DNA from: Streptomyces sp. XY006
GTDB taxonomy: Bacteria > Actinomycetota > Actinomycetes > Streptomycetales > Streptomycetaceae
DNA: 64,000 bases
Assembly: GCF_002237655.1 (NCBI RefSeq)
Contig: NZ_NOKT01000032.1
Coordinates: 1 to 64,000 of the forward strand
Direction: 5' to 3'
Under the pieces are notes generated by a model that was not told where the DNA came from, searched no databases, and worked only from the letters and a program-made list of their open reading frames with translations. Shown piece by piece: positions 43,164 through 50,111 of the stretch. A program made the translations under genes and the position numbers. How positions within the stretch are numbered: the first letter of the stretch is position 1; each line of letters opens with the position of its first letter.

Positions 43164-44264
43164 ATGTCCGACTTCGTACCCGGGCTCGAAGGAGTCGTCG
43201 CGTTCGAGACGGAGATCGCCGAACCGGATAAGGAGGGCGGCGCACTCCGGTACCGGGGCGTCGACATCGAGGATCTCGTCGGACACGTCTCCTTCGGCAA
43301 CGTCTGGGGCCTGCTCGTCGACGGTGCCTTCAATCCGGGTCTGCCCCCTGCCGAGCCGTTCCCCATCCCCGTCCACTCCGGTGACATCCGCGTGGACGTC
43401 CAGTCCGCGCTGGCGATGCTCGCCCCGGTCTGGGGCCTGAAGCCGCTGCTCGACATCGATGCCGAAGAGGCCCGCGAGGACCTGGCCCGGGCGGCCGTCA
43501 TGGCGCTGTCCTACGTGGCCCAGTCGGCCCGCGGCCAGGGCCTGCCCATGGTGCCGCAGCGCGAGATCGACAAGGCCCACTCGGTCGTCGAGCGCTTCAT
43601 GATCCGCTGGCGGGGCGAGCCCGACCCCAAGCACGTGGCGGCGGTGGACGCCTACTGGACGAGCGCCGCCGAGCACGGCATGAACGCCTCCACCTTCACG
43701 GCCCGGGTCATCGCCTCGACCGGCGCGGACGTCGCGGCCGCGCTGTCCGGCGCGGTGGGCGCCATGTCGGGCCCGCTGCACGGTGGTGCCCCGTCCCGGG
43801 TCCTGCACATGATCGAGGAGATCGAGCGCACGGGCGACGCCGAGGCCTACGTCAAGCAGACCCTCGACAAGGGCGAGCGCCTCATGGGCTTCGGGCACCG
43901 CGTCTACCGCGCCGAGGACCCGCGCGCGAGGGTGCTGCGCCGCACCGCCCGTGAGCTGGGCGCCCCGCGCTTCGAGGTCGCCGAGGCCCTGGAGAAGGCG
44001 GCCCTGGCGGAGCTCCACGCCCGCCGCCCCGACCGCGTCCTCGCCACCAACGTGGAGTTCTGGGCGGCCATCGTCCTGGACTTCGCCGAGGTCCCGGCGC
44101 ACATGTTCACGTCGATGTTCACCTGCGCCCGCACGGCCGGCTGGTCCGCCCACATCCTGGAGCAGAAGCGCACGGGCCGCCTGGTCCGCCCCTCGGCCCG
44201 CTACATCGGCCCGGGCAGCCGCAACCCGCGCGAGATCGAGGGCTACGAGGACATCGCCCACTGA
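43164..44264 (+). CDS. citrate synthase (second, SCO4388-like), 366 aa
   Basis: Compact citrate synthase of the Gram-positive CitA type: GLEGVVAFETEIAEPDKEGGALRYRGVDIEDL at the N-terminus (split here), catalytic His regions GPLHGGAPSRVL and MGFGHRVYRAEDPRARVL, and IGPGSRNPREIEGYEDI at the end. It condenses acetyl-CoA and oxaloacetate, or propionyl-CoA if it acts as a methylcitrate synthase. GAGGAG (43151-43156) precedes ATG 43164. No prp genes lie nearby, so it is probably an accessory citrate synthase. Confidence 0.93.
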   Translation: MSDFVPGLEGVVAFETEIAEPDKEGGALRYRGVDIEDLVGHVSFGNVWGLLVDGAFNPGLPPAEPFPIPVHSGDIRVDVQSALAMLAPVWGLKPLLDIDAEEAREDLARAAVMALSYVAQSARGQGLPMVPQREIDKAHSVVERFMIRWRGEPDPKHVAAVDAYWTSAAEHGMNASTFTARVIASTGADVAAALSGAVGAMSGPLHGGAPSRVLHMIEEIERTGDAEAYVKQTLDKGERLMGFGHRVYRAEDPRARVLRRTARELGAPRFEVAEALEKAALAELHARRPDRVLATNVEFWAAIVLDFAEVPAHMFTSMFTCARTAGWSAHILEQKRTGRLVRPSARYIGPGSRNPREIEGYEDIAH

Positions 44265-44281
44265 CTCACTCGGCCCGTGGT

Positions 44282-44301
44282 CTCACCCGCCCCCGGGTGA
44301 G
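44282..44301. terminator. Bidirectional hairpin at the end of the HIT gene
   Basis: CTCACCC (44282-44288) pairs with GGGTGAG (44295-44301), with further pairs inward. The stem includes the minus-strand stop codon of the HIT gene (44283) and lies 17 bp after the citrate synthase stop, so both transcripts could end here. Confidence 0.65.
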
Positions 44302-44783
44302 GCCGCGGGCCCGCCCGCGAGCCGGTCCAGTTCCTCCCCGATCGCCTCGCGCAGGGGCCCGTGCCGCGCCCCGAGGGCGTACCGCTCCTCGGTCCACATC
44401 CCCCGTGGGTAGAGCCACACGGGCAGCCGCACGCGGTCCGGAGGCTCCCAGTCGTAGCGCGGCCACACATGGGCGTGCAGGAACCCGTCGGTGTTCCCGA
44501 GGATCTCCAGATTCACCCGCCGGAACCCCGACTCCACGCGGAGGCAGGCCCGCTCGACCGCTTCCCCGAGCCGGTCCATGCCGTCCAGGAACGCCAGCCG
44601 CCGGTCCCGTGGGAGCTCGGACAGCCGCTGCACCGCCGGGTCGTCGGTGAGCAGCACCGAGTAACCCGGCAGGAACTGCACGTCGCCGATCGCCGCGAAT
44701 CCGGCGTCCAGCCTGCGCATGACGGTGGGATTCTCACCGCGCAGGGCGCTGCCCACGCGGTCGCGGTGCCATGTGCCCGGCAT
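44283..44783 (-). CDS. HIT-superfamily nucleotide hydrolase-like protein, 166 aa
   Basis: The catalytic region is GFLHAHVWPRYDWEPPDRV, the HxHxW variant of the HIT triad used by Ap4A-hydrolase-like members, with upstream DVQFLPGYSVLL and RRVNLEILGNT strands. It probably cleaves a dinucleoside polyphosphate or an aminoacyl adenylate, acting in the cytoplasm. I chose ATG 44783 because GGGGAGGGC (44789-44797) lies 6 nt upstream; an in-frame ATG at 44984 would add 67 Arg-rich residues and override an obvious structured leader. That leader (44784 to about 45015) has a short upstream ORF and a segment able to mask the ribosome site. Confidence 0.88.
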   Translation of the reverse strand: MPGTWHRDRVGSALRGENPTVMRRLDAGFAAIGDVQFLPGYSVLLTDDPAVQRLSELPRDRRLAFLDGMDRLGEAVERACLRVESGFRRVNLEILGNTDGFLHAHVWPRYDWEPPDRVRLPVWLYPRGMWTEERYALGARHGPLREAIGEELDRLAGGPAASPGGG

Positions 44784-44807
44784 GATCGCCCTCCCCGAGA
44801 ACGCAGA

Positions 44808-44870
44808 CGACCCGCGAGTCTGGTTCCTCCGGGGAGGAGCCGGCCGGACGTACCGGCGACTCGCGGGTCG
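44808..44870 (-). promoter_or_regulatory. Structured mRNA leader of the HIT gene with anti-Shine-Dalgarno segment
   Basis: CGACCCGCGAGTC (44808-44820) and its exact complement (44858-44870) form a 13-bp stem that encloses two hairpins, one with arms GGTTCCTCC (44822-44830) and GGAGGAGCC (44833-44841). On the minus strand the loop region reads CCTCCCC (44837-44831) and is complementary to the ribosome site GGGGAGG (44796-44790). Two alternative structures, one exposing and one hiding the ribosome site, are therefore possible. No known riboswitch or T-box consensus is apparent. Confidence 0.65.
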
Positions 44871-44949
44871 GGTGACTGCTTGAGATTGGGCCGGCTGCAC
44901 GCGCGTTCGCGCGCTGGCTCGGCACCGCACCGAGTGTGGTGTCGGGCCG

Positions 44950-44988
44950 CTAGCCCGCAGCCACCTCACGCGTCCGGTTTCCATACAT
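44950..44988 (-). CDS. 12-codon upstream ORF (leader peptide candidate)
   Basis: On the minus strand AGGAGG (45005-45000) precedes ATG 44988 by 11 nt. The frame encodes MYGNRTREVAAG and stops at TAG (44952-44950), where a GC-rich hairpin begins. The predicted start of transcription is about 27 nt upstream. Leader peptides of this kind govern ribosome-mediated attenuation; the role here is inferred from position. Confidence 0.55.
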   Translation of the reverse strand: MYGNRTREVAAG

Positions 44989-45021
44989 CTGCCGAACCAC
45001 CTCCTCTCTCGTGTACCTGGA

Positions 45022-45062
45022 ACCCTAGGAAACGGTCCCGGCCCGGATCAACCGCTTTTTTT
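45022..45062 (-). promoter_or_regulatory. HrdB-type promoter with upstream A7 tract for the HIT gene
   Basis: Reading the minus strand: AAAAAAA (45062-45056), GCGG, TTGATC (-35, 45051-45046), 18 bp, TAGGGT (-10, 45027-45022). Both hexamers fit the principal sigma-factor consensus. An A/T tract a few bases before -35 is the known feature of WhiB7/WblC-activated promoters. The start site would be near 45015, giving a leader of about 230 nt. Confidence 0.7.
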
Positions 45063-45116
45063 GAGACCTCGGCCCCGGGGGTACCCGCACCGTTGCGACG
45101 GCGCTGTCACGGGCCG

Positions 45117-45146
45117 TTGACGTGGGGATTGCCCGCGTACAACGAT
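45117..45146 (+). promoter_or_regulatory. Possible promoter of the PAS protein gene
   Basis: TTGACG (45117-45122), an 18-bp spacer and AACGAT (45141-45146) form a plausible -35/-10 pair about 110 bp before the PAS-protein start at 45257. Nothing else is seen in 45063-45256. Confidence 0.4.
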
Positions 45147-45256
45147 TCCTTCAATGTTGGGGGAACCCGGTGTGCGCCGGGTCACCTTCCAGTTGAATGA
45201 AGGCAAGGAGCGAACCGGCGTGCCGTACGTGCGGACGCAGCCTGCAGGGGGTCCAG

Positions 45257-46663
45257 GTGAGTGCTTCCCGGCGTAGTGGGACCACCGACGAGCTGGGGCC
45301 GGACGAGCCCGGGCGGGACGGTGCGGACGGCTCTGATCTGCTGGCCGCGCTGCTGGACGGGATGGACGCGGCGCTGTGCGCCTTCGACGCCGACGGTGTC
45401 GTCACGCACTGGAACCGCGAGGCCGAGCGCATCCTCGGCTGGAGCGCGGACGAAGCGGTCGGCAAGCGCGGCCTGGCCGGCTGGGCGGTGCGCAGCGCGG
45501 ACGCCGAGGAGGTTGAGGAGCGGCTGCTGTCGGCGATGCACGCCCCGGGCCGGCAGGTGCACGAGTTCGCGCTGCTGACGAAGGACGGCGGGCGGGTGCT
45601 GGTCCGGACGCAGTCGGCGGCCGTGCGCGGGCCCGACGGGAAGCCGGCGGGGGTCTACTGCGCGTTCAGCGAGGTGCACGCCCAGATCGACCTGGAGCGG
45701 TCGATCGCGCTGAGCGAGGCGCTGTTCGAGGACGCGGGCTGGGGCGTCGTCCTGGTCGACGTCGACCTGCGGCCCGCCGTGGTGAACGCGCACGCGGCCC
45801 GGGCACTGGGCACGGGCCGTACGTCGGTGCTCGGCCGGCCGCTCGGGGAGCTGCTGTCACAGGGCGTGGAGGAGCTGGAGAGCGCGCTGCAGCACGTGCT
45901 CGCGGAAGGCGCGCCCCCGGCGCCGGCCGAGGTGTGGGTGAGTGTGCGCACCCCGGAGGGGGAGCGGCGGCGGTGCTGGCGCAGCGGTTTCCTGCGGCTG
46001 GCCTCACCGCTCGCGGAGGAGCCGGTTCCGCTGGGTGTGGGCTGGCTGTTCCAGGACGTGACGGAGTTCAAGCAGAACGAGCAGGAGGCGTCGCTGCTGC
46101 GGTTTCGCACGCAGCAGCTGCACCGGGCGGCGCGGGCGGCCGCCGAGTGCGAGGACCCGGCGGAGGCGGCGACGGTCCACCTGGACTTCGCACTGGCCGG
46201 ATTCGCCGATCACGCGCTGATCGACCGGGTGGCCGGTGGCGCGCTGACCGACCCGGAGGCCGCGGGGCCGGTCCGGCTGGTGCGGGTCGCGGCCACGCCG
46301 TCCGGGGCGCCGGGGCCGAGCAGGCTCGCGGGCCCGGCCGGGCTGCCCGTGCGCTACCCGGAGGGCCACCCGGCCCTGCAGTGCGTGGAGCGGACGGGGG
46401 CGCTGCGGGCGAGCGCGGGCGCCGCGTCCGCCGAGCGGGCCCGCGAGTGGGCGCTGGCGCGCCAGTGGCCGCCGGACGCGGTGCACGCCCTGTGCGCGGT
46501 GCTGCGCAGCAGGGGGCGCACGCTCGGTGTCGTGACGTTTCTGCGGGGGGCGGGCCGCAGCGCGTTCGAGCGGTCCGACGCGATGTACGCGGAGGACGTG
46601 GCGGTACGCATCGCGACGGCGCTGGACCTGGTGGATCTCACGGGCCCGCCCACCGACGGCTGA
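45257..46663 (+). CDS. PAS/GAF-domain signalling protein without output domain, 468 aa
   Basis: Two PAS domains are visible: the first with DAALCAFDADGVVTHWNREAERILGWSADEAVGK (split) and LLTKDGGRVLVRTQS, the second with AGWGVVLVDVDLRPAVVNAHAARALG and VGWLFQDVTEFKQNEQEA. A GAF-like domain follows (CAVLRSRGRTLGVVTFLRG, DVAVRIATALDLV). Streptomyces proteins of this type usually end in a PP2C phosphatase; none is present here, so it may be a sensory partner or truncated paralogue. I prefer GTG 45257 (VSASRRSG); ATG 45197 would add CRTCGRSLQG. An 18-bp tandem repeat begins at its last codons. Confidence 0.85.
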   Translation: MSASRRSGTTDELGPDEPGRDGADGSDLLAALLDGMDAALCAFDADGVVTHWNREAERILGWSADEAVGKRGLAGWAVRSADAEEVEERLLSAMHAPGRQVHEFALLTKDGGRVLVRTQSAAVRGPDGKPAGVYCAFSEVHAQIDLERSIALSEALFEDAGWGVVLVDVDLRPAVVNAHAARALGTGRTSVLGRPLGELLSQGVEELESALQHVLAEGAPPAPAEVWVSVRTPEGERRRCWRSGFLRLASPLAEEPVPLGVGWLFQDVTEFKQNEQEASLLRFRTQQLHRAARAAAECEDPAEAATVHLDFALAGFADHALIDRVAGGALTDPEAAGPVRLVRVAATPSGAPGPSRLAGPAGLPVRYPEGHPALQCVERTGALRASAGAASAERAREWALARQWPPDAVHALCAVLRSRGRTLGVVTFLRGAGRSAFERSDAMYAEDVAVRIATALDLVDLTGPPTDG

Positions 46664-46812
46664 CCGCTCGCCGACGGCTGACCGTCCGCCGACGGCTGAC
46701 CGTGCGCCGGCGGCTGACCGTCCGCCGACGGATGACCGTCAGCCGACGGATGACCGTCAGCCGACGGCTGACCGCTCGCCGACGTCCTGACCGCCCGTCG
46801 GCGGCTGACGGC
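46651..46812. repeat. Nine tandem 18-bp units spanning the PAS gene stop codon
   Basis: Units of the form CGCCGACGGCTGACCGTC run in phase from 46651 to 46812. The first contains the final codons (Thr-Asp-Gly) and TGA of the PAS gene (46661-46663); the next eight repeat that stop-codon context downstream, ending 61 bp before the convergent SIS gene. Units 5 and 6 have ATGACC, and the last two are decayed. Nothing else is seen between the two genes. Confidence 0.92.
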
Positions 46813-46873
46813 CCCGGCCGGCTCGGACCAGGCCTAGCCCGGACCCGGCCGACGCGTTCCGCCGGCTCCCCGT

Positions 46874-47629
46874 TCAGTGCCGGTAGAAGATCCGGTCGCC
46901 GTACTGCTCCATCACCCGGGCGTTCCAGTCGTGCCCGCCGTCGACGTTCCCGGAGCGCAGCAGCGGCGGCTCGACGCCCCGCTCGGCGAGGGTCGTGGCG
47001 GCCGTGGCCATGACGGCCTGGAGCAGGGCCGAGGTGACGACCGTGGAGGCGGGGGCGAACGGCGCGGGCACCTGGTCGTGGGTGAGCTCCGCGTCGCCGA
47101 CCGCGATCTTGGAGTCGAGGACGAGGTCGCAGTGGTCCTTCAGATACGTGCCGGAGGCGTGCCGGGACGTCGTCTCCGAGGCGTAGGCCACCGACGTCAC
47201 GCCGATGACCTTCACCCCCAGGGCGCGCGCGTGCAGGGCCATCTCCACGGGCAGGGCGTTGCGCCCGGAGAGGGAGATGATCAGCAGGGCGTCGCCCGCG
47301 CGCAGCGGGGAGTTGTCGAGGACGGCGGCGGCGAGGCCGTCGACGCGTTCCAGGGCGGAGCCGAGCGGTGCGGGCATGACGTCGACGCCGACGGCACCCG
47401 GCACGGCGAGGAGGTTCATCAGGGCGAGTCCGCCGGCGCGGTAGACGAGGTCCTGCGCGGCGAGGGAGGAGTGCCCGGCGCCGAAGGCGAAGAGCCGGCC
47501 GCCCTGCTCGACGGTGTCGGCCAGGAGCGTCCCCACGGCCGCGATGGCGTCGGCCTCCTCGTCACGGACCCGCCGCAGCAGGTCGATCGCGGCGTCGAGG
47601 AACTGGCCGGCCGGCGCGCGGTCGCTCAT
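46874..47629 (-). CDS. nagS: SIS-domain sugar-phosphate protein (UPF0309, SCO4393/NagS-like), 251 aa
   Basis: SIS fold with a phosphosugar-binding loop LFAFGAGHSSLAAQDLVYRAGG and ISLSGRNALPVEMALHARALG, followed by VIGVTSVAYAS. It corresponds to UPF0309 protein SCO4393 of S. coelicolor, which I recall being linked to aminosugar (glucosamine/GlcNAc) toxicity under the name NagS; the gene symbol rests on that memory. AAGGGGATCC precedes ATG 47629. A DasR-like site lies within its probable promoter, fitting a role in aminosugar phosphate metabolism. Confidence 0.88.
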   Translation of the reverse strand: MSDRAPAGQFLDAAIDLLRRVRDEEADAIAAVGTLLADTVEQGGRLFAFGAGHSSLAAQDLVYRAGGLALMNLLAVPGAVGVDVMPAPLGSALERVDGLAAAVLDNSPLRAGDALLIISLSGRNALPVEMALHARALGVKVIGVTSVAYASETTSRHASGTYLKDHCDLVLDSKIAVGDAELTHDQVPAPFAPASTVVTSALLQAVMATAATTLAERGVEPPLLRSGNVDGGHDWNARVMEQYGDRIFYRH

Positions 47630-47678
47630 ACGGGATCCCCTTCGGAACTGGCCCACGGGCTTGTGTCGCGCATCACCG

Positions 47679-47704
47679 TGCGGTCTGGACCAGTGCGGTG
47701 TCAA
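47679..47704 (-). promoter_or_regulatory. DasR-like (dre) site within the nagS-like promoter
   Basis: TGCGGTCTGGACCAGT (47679-47694) agrees with the dre consensus ACTGGTCTAGACCAGT in 12 of 16 positions, including GGTCT and GACCAGT. It lies directly downstream of TTGACA on the minus strand (47704-47699), in the spacer of a -35/-10 pair, so a bound repressor would block transcription. The GntR-type regulator DasR responds to glucosamine-6-phosphate. Confidence 0.6.
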
Positions 47705-47905
47705 TACGGCCGGACGCCGCCCGCGTGGCCCCGGGGCCGGTCAGGGCGGGAGGCGGGAGTCCGTACCCTGCTCCGGGGCCCGGTAATCCACCGCTTCCCC
47801 TCCGGCGGCACGGTTGTCGGTGGTATCCGGCAGAATTGGGTGCAGGGCCAGCGCACGCGCCGGTGAGCCGTCCAGCCTCCGGCAGATCTCATTCGAGGGG
47901 CACGT

Positions 47906-48598
47906 ATGTCCGGACTGATCGACACCACGGAGATGTATCTCCGCACCATCCTCGAGCTGGAGGAAGAGGGTGTGGTCCCCATGCGCGCCCGTATCGCCGA
48001 GCGGCTCGACCAGAGCGGCCCGACGGTGAGCCAGACCGTGGCGCGGATGGAGCGCGACGGCCTGGTGTCCGTCGCCACCGACCGGCACCTGGAGCTCACG
48101 GACGAGGGCCGCCGCCTGGCCACGCGCGTGATGCGCAAGCACCGCCTCGCCGAGTGTCTGCTGGTGGACGTGATCGGTCTGGAGTGGGAGCAGGTGCACG
48201 CCGAGGCGTGCCGCTGGGAGCACGTGATGAGCGAGGCCGTGGAGCGCCGCGTCCTGGAGCTGCTGCGGCATCCGACGGAGTCGCCGTACGGCAACCCCAT
48301 CCCGGGGCTGGAGGAGCTGGGCGAGAAGGACGGCGCCGACCCGTTCCTGGACGAGGGCATGGTGTCGCTGGCCAGCCTCGACCCGGGCACGGAGGGCAAG
48401 ACGGTCGTGGTGCGCCGGATCGGCGAGCCGATCCAGACGGACGCGCAGCTGATGTACACGCTGCGGCGGGCGGGCGTGCAGCCCGGCTCGGTGGTGAGCG
48501 TGACGGAGTCGGCGGGCGGCGTGCTGGTGGGCAGCGGCGGCGAGGCGGCCGAACTGGAGTCGGACGTGGCCTCCCACGTGTTCGTGGCCAAGCCCTGA
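47906..48598 (+). CDS. dmdR1: DtxR/IdeR family iron-dependent repressor DmdR1, 230 aa
   Basis: Every metal ligand of DtxR is at the same residue number: Met10, His79, Glu83, His98, Cys102, Glu105 and His106. The winged helix is GPTVSQTVARMERDGLVSV (about 38-56), and a C-terminal SH3-like domain follows (about 150-226). Fe2+-loaded protein represses siderophore and iron-uptake genes through iron boxes. Length 230 and position next to the SIS gene match S. coelicolor DmdR1 (SCO4394). GAGGGG precedes ATG 47906. Long antiparallel frames overlap it (see findings, adm). Confidence 0.95.
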   Translation: MSGLIDTTEMYLRTILELEEEGVVPMRARIAERLDQSGPTVSQTVARMERDGLVSVATDRHLELTDEGRRLATRVMRKHRLAECLLVDVIGLEWEQVHAEACRWEHVMSEAVERRVLELLRHPTESPYGNPIPGLEELGEKDGADPFLDEGMVSLASLDPGTEGKTVVVRRIGEPIQTDAQLMYTLRRAGVQPGSVVSVTESAGGVLVGSGGEAAELESDVASHVFVAKP

Positions 48599-48810
48599 GC
48601 CTGTCGAGTGCCGGTGCCGGAGGGGTGCTCGCGGCGTTGGCGTGATCCGTACCGCATCCGGGGTCCAGTCCGTCGAATGGCAGCGCTCGTCCGCTTCCCG
48701 TGCGACGCTGTCGCGTGAGGCATATGACCTGAGGGGCTCTGGGCCGTGGCCTGACAGCGATGTCGCCCGGCCGGGGAGGGGGCGGGAGGATGTGCCGTTC
48801 GGACGGAGAG

Positions 48811-48838
48811 GGCCCCGGCGCCGTGCGGCGCCGGGGCC
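48811..48838. terminator. 13-bp terminator hairpin after dmdR1
   Basis: GGCCCCGGCGCCG (48811-48823) pairs perfectly with its complement (48826-48838). It lies 212 bp after the dmdR1 stop and 312 bp before the alpha/beta hydrolase. In the rest of the gap 48599-49150 I see no gene; a possible -10 box (GATAGT) stands near 49018-49023. Confidence 0.8.
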
Positions 48839-49150
48839 TGTCCTCCCCTGTGCTGACCCGGAGCCCCGAGCTCTCAGGGTCATCCCCCGCGGACCGGTTT
48901 CCCCGAGCGGTCCGCCTCCCGCTGAAGATCTCCCCTCGGCAGCGGCGATCAATCCCCGAGGGCGGTCACTCGAATGAGGGGTGTTGTCCGCCGGAACCGC
49001 ATCTTCGAAAGCGCATTCGATAGTCTGCGGGCGACGCAGGGCACGGGTTCACCGGGACCCGGCACGACAGGCACGGCAGGCAGAACACGGTTCACAGGAC
49101 CGTCCGGCCGCAGCGGCCGCGGTCCGCGCGAAGCTTGGGGGGTGCCAGAC

Positions 49151-50059
49151 ATGGCGCGACGCATCGACGTGACCGGGACGGGCGGCGTACGCCTCGCGGC
49201 CTGGGAGTTCGGCGACCCGCCCAAGACCGGTCCGGCGCAGGACGGGCCGGGCGCGGGGGAGGGACAGGGCGGGCGGTCCGGGGCCGGCGGCTCCCCGGGC
49301 GTGCTGTTACTGCACGGCCTCATGGGCCGTGCCTCGCACTGGGCGCCCACCGCCCGGTGGCTCTCCGGCCGGTACCGCGCGGTCGCCCTCGACCAGCGCG
49401 GCCACGGCCGCAGCGACAAGCCCCCACGGGGAGCCTTCACCCGGGACGCCTACGTCGACGACGCCGAGGCCGCTCTGGAGCAGCTCGGCCTGGCCCCGGT
49501 CGTCCTCATCGGCCACGCCATGGGCGCGCTCACCGCCTGGCAGCTCGCCGCCCGGCGTCCGGACCTGGTCCGCGGGCTGATCATCTGCGACATGCGGGCC
49601 TCCGCACTCGGCGCCGCGTCGCAGCGCGAGTGGGCCCAGTGGTTCGCGTCCTGGCCGCTGCCCTTCGCCACGCTCGCCGACGTCCGCAAGTGGTTCGGCG
49701 AGGACGACCCCTGGGTGGAGCGGCCCAACCCGGCCCGCGGCGAGTTCTACGCCGAGGTGATGGCCGAGTCCCAGGACGGCTGGCGTCCCGTCTTCGAACC
49801 GGAGCAGATGCTCCGCTCCCGCGAGACCTGGGTGTACGACGCGCACTGGGAGGAGCTGGCCCAGGTGCGGTGCCCCGCCCTGGTGGTGCGCGGCCTCGAC
49901 GGCGAACTGGGCCGCGCCGAGGCCCAGGAGATGGTCCGGGTCCTGCCGCGCGGCCAGTACGCGGAGGTCGCCGACGCCGGTCACCTCGTCCACTACGACC
50001 AGCCGGAGGCCTGGCGCGCGGCCATCGAGCCGTTCCTGGACTCGCTCGGCGACGACTGA
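49151..50059 (+). CDS. alpha/beta-hydrolase-fold protein lacking the nucleophile Ser, 302 aa
   Basis: Typical fold markers: oxyanion loop VLLLHGLMGRASHW (51-64), DQRGHGRSDKP (81-91), acid Asp250 in VVRGLDGELG and His278 in DAGHLVHYDQPEAW. The nucleophile elbow, usually GHSMG, reads GHAMG (121-125) with Ala123 encoded by GCC. Ordinary ester hydrolysis by Ser is therefore not expected; the protein may be a non-hydrolytic member, a binding protein, or use another residue. A Gly-rich insert sits near residues 26-48. ATG 49151 follows a G-rich ribosome site; GTG 49142 is an alternative. Confidence 0.88.
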   Translation: MARRIDVTGTGGVRLAAWEFGDPPKTGPAQDGPGAGEGQGGRSGAGGSPGVLLLHGLMGRASHWAPTARWLSGRYRAVALDQRGHGRSDKPPRGAFTRDAYVDDAEAALEQLGLAPVVLIGHAMGALTAWQLAARRPDLVRGLIICDMRASALGAASQREWAQWFASWPLPFATLADVRKWFGEDDPWVERPNPARGEFYAEVMAESQDGWRPVFEPEQMLRSRETWVYDAHWEELAQVRCPALVVRGLDGELGRAEAQEMVRVLPRGQYAEVADAGHLVHYDQPEAWRAAIEPFLDSLGDD

Positions 50060-50111
50060 GACCGCCCGGCGCCCGGCACCCGGACCCGCACGCCCGCCGC
50101 GACCGGCCCCG

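Noticed and set aside
44784-44984. Longer HIT protein starting at ATG 44984
   Set aside because: The added 67 residues are Arg/Pro/Ser-rich without family similarity, and the region contains a ribosome site at 44790-44796 and strong RNA structure.
44784-45015. T-box or known riboswitch in the HIT leader
   Set aside because: I could not find the T-box core GGTGGNACC, nor consensus elements of common riboswitches. It is better described as an unclassified structured leader.
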